Shown here one piece after another: positions 61,159 to 64,000 of a DNA stretch of 64,000 bases. The DNA is taken from contig NZ_CP099993.1 of assembly GCF_024138125.1 (NCBI RefSeq), positions 2,666,001-2,730,000 of the forward strand, in the 5' to 3' direction. The notes under the pieces were generated by a model. The model did not search any database and was not told where the DNA came from. It saw only the letters and a list, made by a program, of their open reading frames with translations. The first letter of the stretch is position 1; the number at the start of each line of letters is the position of its first letter. The DNA is from Halorussus salilacus. Its GTDB lineage: Archaea > Halobacteriota > Halobacteria > Halobacteriales > Haladaptataceae. The position numbers were made by a program, and so were the translations under genes.

Positions 61159-61743
61159 CTAGTCGGTCCGGAGGGTATGACAGTTGCGACATCGCGCCTC
61201 GTAGGACTCGGTCGCGCCGACCATGATGGTCGGGTCGTCGACGTGGGCGGGTTCGCCGTCGATGAGCCGCTGGTTCCGGGTCGCGGGTTCGCCGCATTCG
61301 GCGCAGATGGCCTGATACTTGTCGACGTACTCGGCGAGGGCGACCAGCCGCGGCAGGGGTTCGAAGGGTTCGCCCCGGAAGGTCTGGTCGGTGCCCGAGA
61401 CGATGACCCGCCGGTCGTCGTCGGCGAGGAACTCGCAGACCTCGACCAGCTCCCCGGTGAAGAAGTTGGCCTCGTCGATGGCGACGACCTGCTCGCCGTT
61501 GAGTTCGTCGACCATCTCCCAGACGCCCTCGTCGGGGTCGACCACGGTCGCCTCCCACTGGCGGCCGTTGTGCGAGCCGACGGTCCCCTCGCCGTAGCGG
61601 TCGTCGAGCGAGGGCTTGAACACCGCGACCTCCTGTCCGGCGATCTCGGCCCGCCGGAGCCTGCGGAGCAGTTCCTCGGTCTTCCCGGAGAACATGCACC
61701 CGGTGACGACCTCGACCCACCCGCTGTTCGTTATCTTGTGCAT
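61159..61743 (-). CDS. tdk: thymidine kinase
   Basis: A 194-residue type II thymidine kinase for dTMP salvage. The P-loop GCMFSGKT, IDEANFFTG (Walker B-like), the lasso region (FEPLPRLVALAEYVDKY) and the zinc site CAECGEPATRNQR...CRNCHT are complete. It would phosphorylate thymidine and possibly deoxyuridine. Confidence 0.95.
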   Translation of the reverse strand: MHKITNSGWVEVVTGCMFSGKTEELLRRLRRAEIAGQEVAVFKPSLDDRYGEGTVGSHNGRQWEATVVDPDEGVWEMVDELNGEQVVAIDEANFFTGELVEVCEFLADDDRRVIVSGTDQTFRGEPFEPLPRLVALAEYVDKYQAICAECGEPATRNQRLIDGEPAHVDDPTIMVGATESYEARCRNCHTLRTD

Positions 61744-61909
61744 GTCCGATGTGCGCTCAAGCCTGCGTCAAAACTGTTGCCGATTCGGTCGCGATGGTCG
61801 GAACGGGTCGGCGACTCCCCTCTCGGTTCCGGGAGTAGGGCGCGGTACGCCCCGATTATCGCTCAACAGGGAGCGTATACTGAAAGTCCGGACGGCCGAT
61901 GGGAACGGT

Positions 61910-62137
61910 ATGCGGGCGGCCTCCTGCTCCGACTGCGGTCGGTCGCTCGACCTCACGGTCGAGCGACACTTCCGCGTCTCCCCGGAGTCCGTCGACGGTC
62001 GCGGAGCGAGCGGCGTCGACGGAGAGGCGGGCGAGACGGTCTTCTGCCTCGACTGCGGCGTCGTCCGACTCAACTCCGACCCGTCGCTTCCCGCGGGAGC
62101 GGTGGAGGCCCACGCGCCGACCGGGGCGCGGCGGTGA
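61910..62137 (+). CDS. small zinc-ribbon protein
   Basis: A 75-residue protein with two CxxC knuckles (CSDCG at residue 6 and CLDCG at residue 46), broadly like the two zinc-ribbon proteins at 19832 and 20097 but not a close copy. Function unknown. The ATG is the one directly before the first knuckle. Confidence 0.55.
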   Translation: MRAASCSDCGRSLDLTVERHFRVSPESVDGRGASGVDGEAGETVFCLDCGVVRLNSDPSLPAGAVEAHAPTGARR

Positions 62138-62213
62138 ACCCCAGACCGAGCAGCCACTCGTCCGTGACTGACTCGCGTCGGTCCGGAGGGGACCCGCGCA
62201 GGTCCGGCGAGGA

Positions 62214-63233
62214 CTACTCCTCGGAGTCGCCGACCGCCACCAGCTGCTTGCCGACGTTCTCGCCCTCGAACAGCCCGAGGAAGGCGTCGGGAGCGTTCTC
62301 CAGTCCCTCGGTGACGGTCTCGCGGTACTGCACGTCGCCCGACTCGACCCACTCCGCGAGCTTCCGGGTCGCCTCCTCGAACCGGGGCGCGAAGTCGCCG
62401 ACGAGGAACCCCTCGACGCGCGCTCGGCTCTCGATGAGTTTGGGGAGCTTCCGGGGTCCCGTGGGAATCTCCTCGGCGTTGTACAGCGATATCTGGCCGC
62501 AGACCGCCACCCTGGCGTCGACGTTCAGCTTCGAGAACACCGCGTCGGTGATGGGGCCGCCGACGTTGTCGAAGTAGCTGTCGACCCCGCCGGGCGCGGC
62601 CTCGTCGAGCGCGCCGCGGTAGTCGTCGGTCTCTTTGTAGTTGATACCCGCGTCGAAGCCGAGGTCGTCTTCGAGGAACGCGACCTTCTCATCGGAGCCC
62701 GCGAATCCGACCACGCGAGCGCCCGACAGCTTCGCGATTTGCCCGGCGACCGACCCGACCGCGCCCGCCGCGCCCGTGACGACGAAGGTGTCGCCCGCCT
62801 TCGGCTGCGCGACCTCGCGGGTGCCGAAGTACGCGGTCCGACCCGGCATCCCGAGGACGCCGAGCGCGGTCGAGACGGGCCCGAGGTCGGGGTTCACGGG
62901 CTGAAGCTGGCTCCCCCGGGCGGTCGCGTAGTCGGCCCACTGGAGGTTGCCGGTAACGAGGTCGCCCGCCTCGAAGTCGGCACCGTTCGAGTCGACGACC
63001 TCGCCGACCACGCCCGCTCGGAGGGGTTCGCCGACCTCCCACGGTTCGGCGTACGACTCCCGGGCGTCCATCCGACCCCGCATGTAGGGGTCGACCGAGA
63101 GGTAGCGCGTCCGGACCAGCACCTCGCCGGGTCCGGGTTCGGGTACGTCCTCCTCGGCCAGTTCGAAGGTGTCGCGGTCGGGCTTGCCGTCGGGACGATT
63201 CGCCAGTAGGAACTTGCGGTTGGTCTCGCGCAT
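62214..63233 (-). CDS. NADP-dependent MDR oxidoreductase (zinc-free)
   Basis: A 339-residue medium-chain reductase of the leukotriene-B4-dehydrogenase/YfmJ type. LSVDPYMRGRM, VTGAAGAVGSVAGQIAK (Rossmann), FDNVGG and the C-terminal GLENAPDAFLGLFEGENVGK are characteristic. Zinc ligands of alcohol dehydrogenases are missing, as expected. The likely substrate is an alpha,beta-unsaturated ketone or quinone. The start at MRETNRKFLL agrees with relatives. Confidence 0.9.
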   Translation of the reverse strand: MRETNRKFLLANRPDGKPDRDTFELAEEDVPEPGPGEVLVRTRYLSVDPYMRGRMDARESYAEPWEVGEPLRAGVVGEVVDSNGADFEAGDLVTGNLQWADYATARGSQLQPVNPDLGPVSTALGVLGMPGRTAYFGTREVAQPKAGDTFVVTGAAGAVGSVAGQIAKLSGARVVGFAGSDEKVAFLEDDLGFDAGINYKETDDYRGALDEAAPGGVDSYFDNVGGPITDAVFSKLNVDARVAVCGQISLYNAEEIPTGPRKLPKLIESRARVEGFLVGDFAPRFEEATRKLAEWVESGDVQYRETVTEGLENAPDAFLGLFEGENVGKQLVAVGDSEE

Positions 63234-63303
63234 GGTCGACCCGTGGGCCGCCGCGGGCAAGGAACCTGCGGAACCGGCAGGGACGCGCGGAACCGGTAGG
63301 GCC

Positions 63304-63343
63304 GCGGTCGGGCGCGCCTCGCGAGCGAGGCGCGCCCGACCGC
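63304..63343. terminator. 40-base hairpin upstream of the MDR gene
   Basis: Nineteen-base perfect arms with a GA loop lie between the MDR start and the FMN-reductase gene's 3' end, so it probably ends the latter's transcript. Confidence 0.6.
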
Positions 63344-63366
63344 GCTCGTCGGTCGGCTCGCGCCGA

Positions 63367-63477
63367 CGTTCTCGGTCACTCCACCGCGTCGGCGTTCTCG
63401 GTCACTCCACCGCGTCGGCGTTCTCGGTCACTCCACCGCGCCGACGTTCTCGGTCACTCCACCGCGCCGACGTTCTC
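63367..63477. repeat. 26-bp tandem repeat at the FMN-reductase gene's 3' end
   Basis: Four units of 26 bases start at 63367, 63393, 63419 and 63445, with a partial fifth at 63471. On the minus strand each unit carries GAGAACG(T/C)CG(G/A)CGCGGTGGAGTGA; the first read in the gene encodes ENVGAVE-stop and the rest are untranslated. Confidence 0.9.
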
Positions 63478-64000
63478 CTCGCTCTCCATCGTGGGCGGGG
63501 AGGGCTCGATTTTCGCGTAGTTCACCATCTCCTCGCCGAGTCGGACCACGCGCTCTTCGAGGTCCTCGTCGGTGAACTCGCCGTCCCGGACCGCCGAGTG
63601 CGACCGCGGGACCGCGGCCTGATCTGGCAGGACCCACGCGTCGAGCGCCCGGCAGACCGACCGGAGGTGTTCGAGCGCGGTGATTGGGAACTTCCCGCCC
63701 GACACCGCGAGCAGGCCGACGGTCTTGTGCTCGAACTCGTCGAAACCGCAGTAGTCGAGCGCGGTCTTGAGGTTCGAGGAGTACGACCCGTGGTACATCG
63801 GGGTCCCGAGGATGACGGCGTCGGCCTCGCGCACGTCTCGGGCGAACGCGGCCGCGTCGCCAGCGTCCTCGTCGTCCACGTCGGGGTCGAACGCGGGCAG
63901 GTCGTAGTCCCGGAGGTCGAGGAGGTCGCCCTCCCCGCCCGCGTTCTCGACGCCATCCAGTGCGCGCTCCAGCGCGACTCGGGTGACGCTGTCGTCTCGC
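63454..64000 (-). CDS. NAD(P)H-dependent FMN reductase family protein (truncated by window edge)
   Basis: A flavodoxin-like flavoprotein; the visible 181 codons lack the start, which lies beyond 64000. Seen are LLDLRDYDLPAF (a conserved turn), ADAVILGTPMYHGSYSSNLK (FMN-binding loop), LLAVSGGKFP and the helix ALEHLRSVCRALDAW. It probably reduces flavin, quinone or an azo-compound. The reading frame is open to the window edge. The 3' end is duplicated in a tandem repeat. Confidence 0.85.
   Translation of the reverse strand, partial: RDDSVTRVALERALDGVENAGGEGDLLDLRDYDLPAFDPDVDDEDAGDAAAFARDVREADAVILGTPMYHGSYSSNLKTALDYCGFDEFEHKTVGLLAVSGGKFPITALEHLRSVCRALDAWVLPDQAAVPRSHSAVRDGEFTDEDLEERVVRLGEEMVNYAKIEPSPPTMESEENVGAVE

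Noticed and set aside
63367-63477. CRISPR-like direct repeats
   Set aside because: The 26-bp units are contiguous with no spacers, and no cas genes are in the window. They are a tandem duplication of a gene's end.

Overview
The window is a stretch of haloarchaeal (class Halobacteria) chromosome. The reasons are very high G+C with C/G at third codon positions, strongly acidic proteins, mostly leaderless genes with an AT-rich TATA box 25-35 bases before the ATG, and family content: F420 CofD, the three-part propionyl-CoA carboxylase with PccX, a Bat-type regulator, pelota, an NFACT/Rqc2 homologue, archaeal Elp3, Tat-type lipoproteins and many small zinc-ribbon proteins. I cannot fix the genus.

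Layout. 1-4024: phosphoesterase, then a tightly overlapping minus-strand set cofD-dus-citG-DUF447. 4025-4716: repeat-rich intergenic stretch with two structured repeat families (called E1 and E2 here). 4717-10429: HD hydrolase, aldehyde dehydrogenase, amidohydrolase, Usp and the biotin ligase BirA. 10476-19039: a frameshifted lipoprotein, the biotinylated carboxylase PccA, a Bat-type regulator divergent from a P450, a methyltransferase, small proteins and sucCD. 19197-21526: zinc-ribbon proteins and a YchF/Obg GTPase. 21766-27512: a possible glycerol-phosphate-type surface or lipid cluster (TagB-like transferase, GDPD, nucleotidyltransferase-HAD fusion, TIM-barrel isomerase, SDR). 27633-30625: two tandem NSS transporters. 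30862-33983: pccB-pccX and an HtrA-like lipoprotein. 34086-36938: HxlR regulator, a 10-bp-phased CAGTAC array, a gene remnant, an alpha/beta hydrolase and an ATP-grasp enzyme. 36955-38351: low-G+C secreted protein and a tRNA-Val with stacked tRNA-3'-end-like repeats, probably an old integration site. 38419-43387: MBL hydrolase-adenine deaminase pair and an M42 peptidase. 43482-45739: accessory membrane/helical proteins and a small winged helix. 45761-54923: Lhr helicase, GIDE protein, RNase-Z-like protein, pelota and NFACT. 54924-64000: a second E1 copy, Elp3, a DHH/RecJ-like protein, small proteins, Yip1, thymidine kinase, an MDR oxidoreductase and an edge-truncated FMN reductase.

Links between genes. 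BirA would biotinylate PccA, which works with PccB-PccX about 18 kb away; propionyl-CoA carbon then enters through succinyl-CoA and sucCD. Pelota and the NFACT protein act on stalled ribosomes and lie close together on one strand.

The most unusual content is not genic. (i) E2, a nested hairpin element in five copies, shows compensatory stem changes and opposed G tracts. (ii) E1 has inverted ends and a conserved 7-base loop on different stems. (iii) Many long near-perfect palindromes, each with its own sequence, sit at gene ends and, in several cases, inside coding sequence. (iv) Four genes have tandem duplications spanning their own stop codon.
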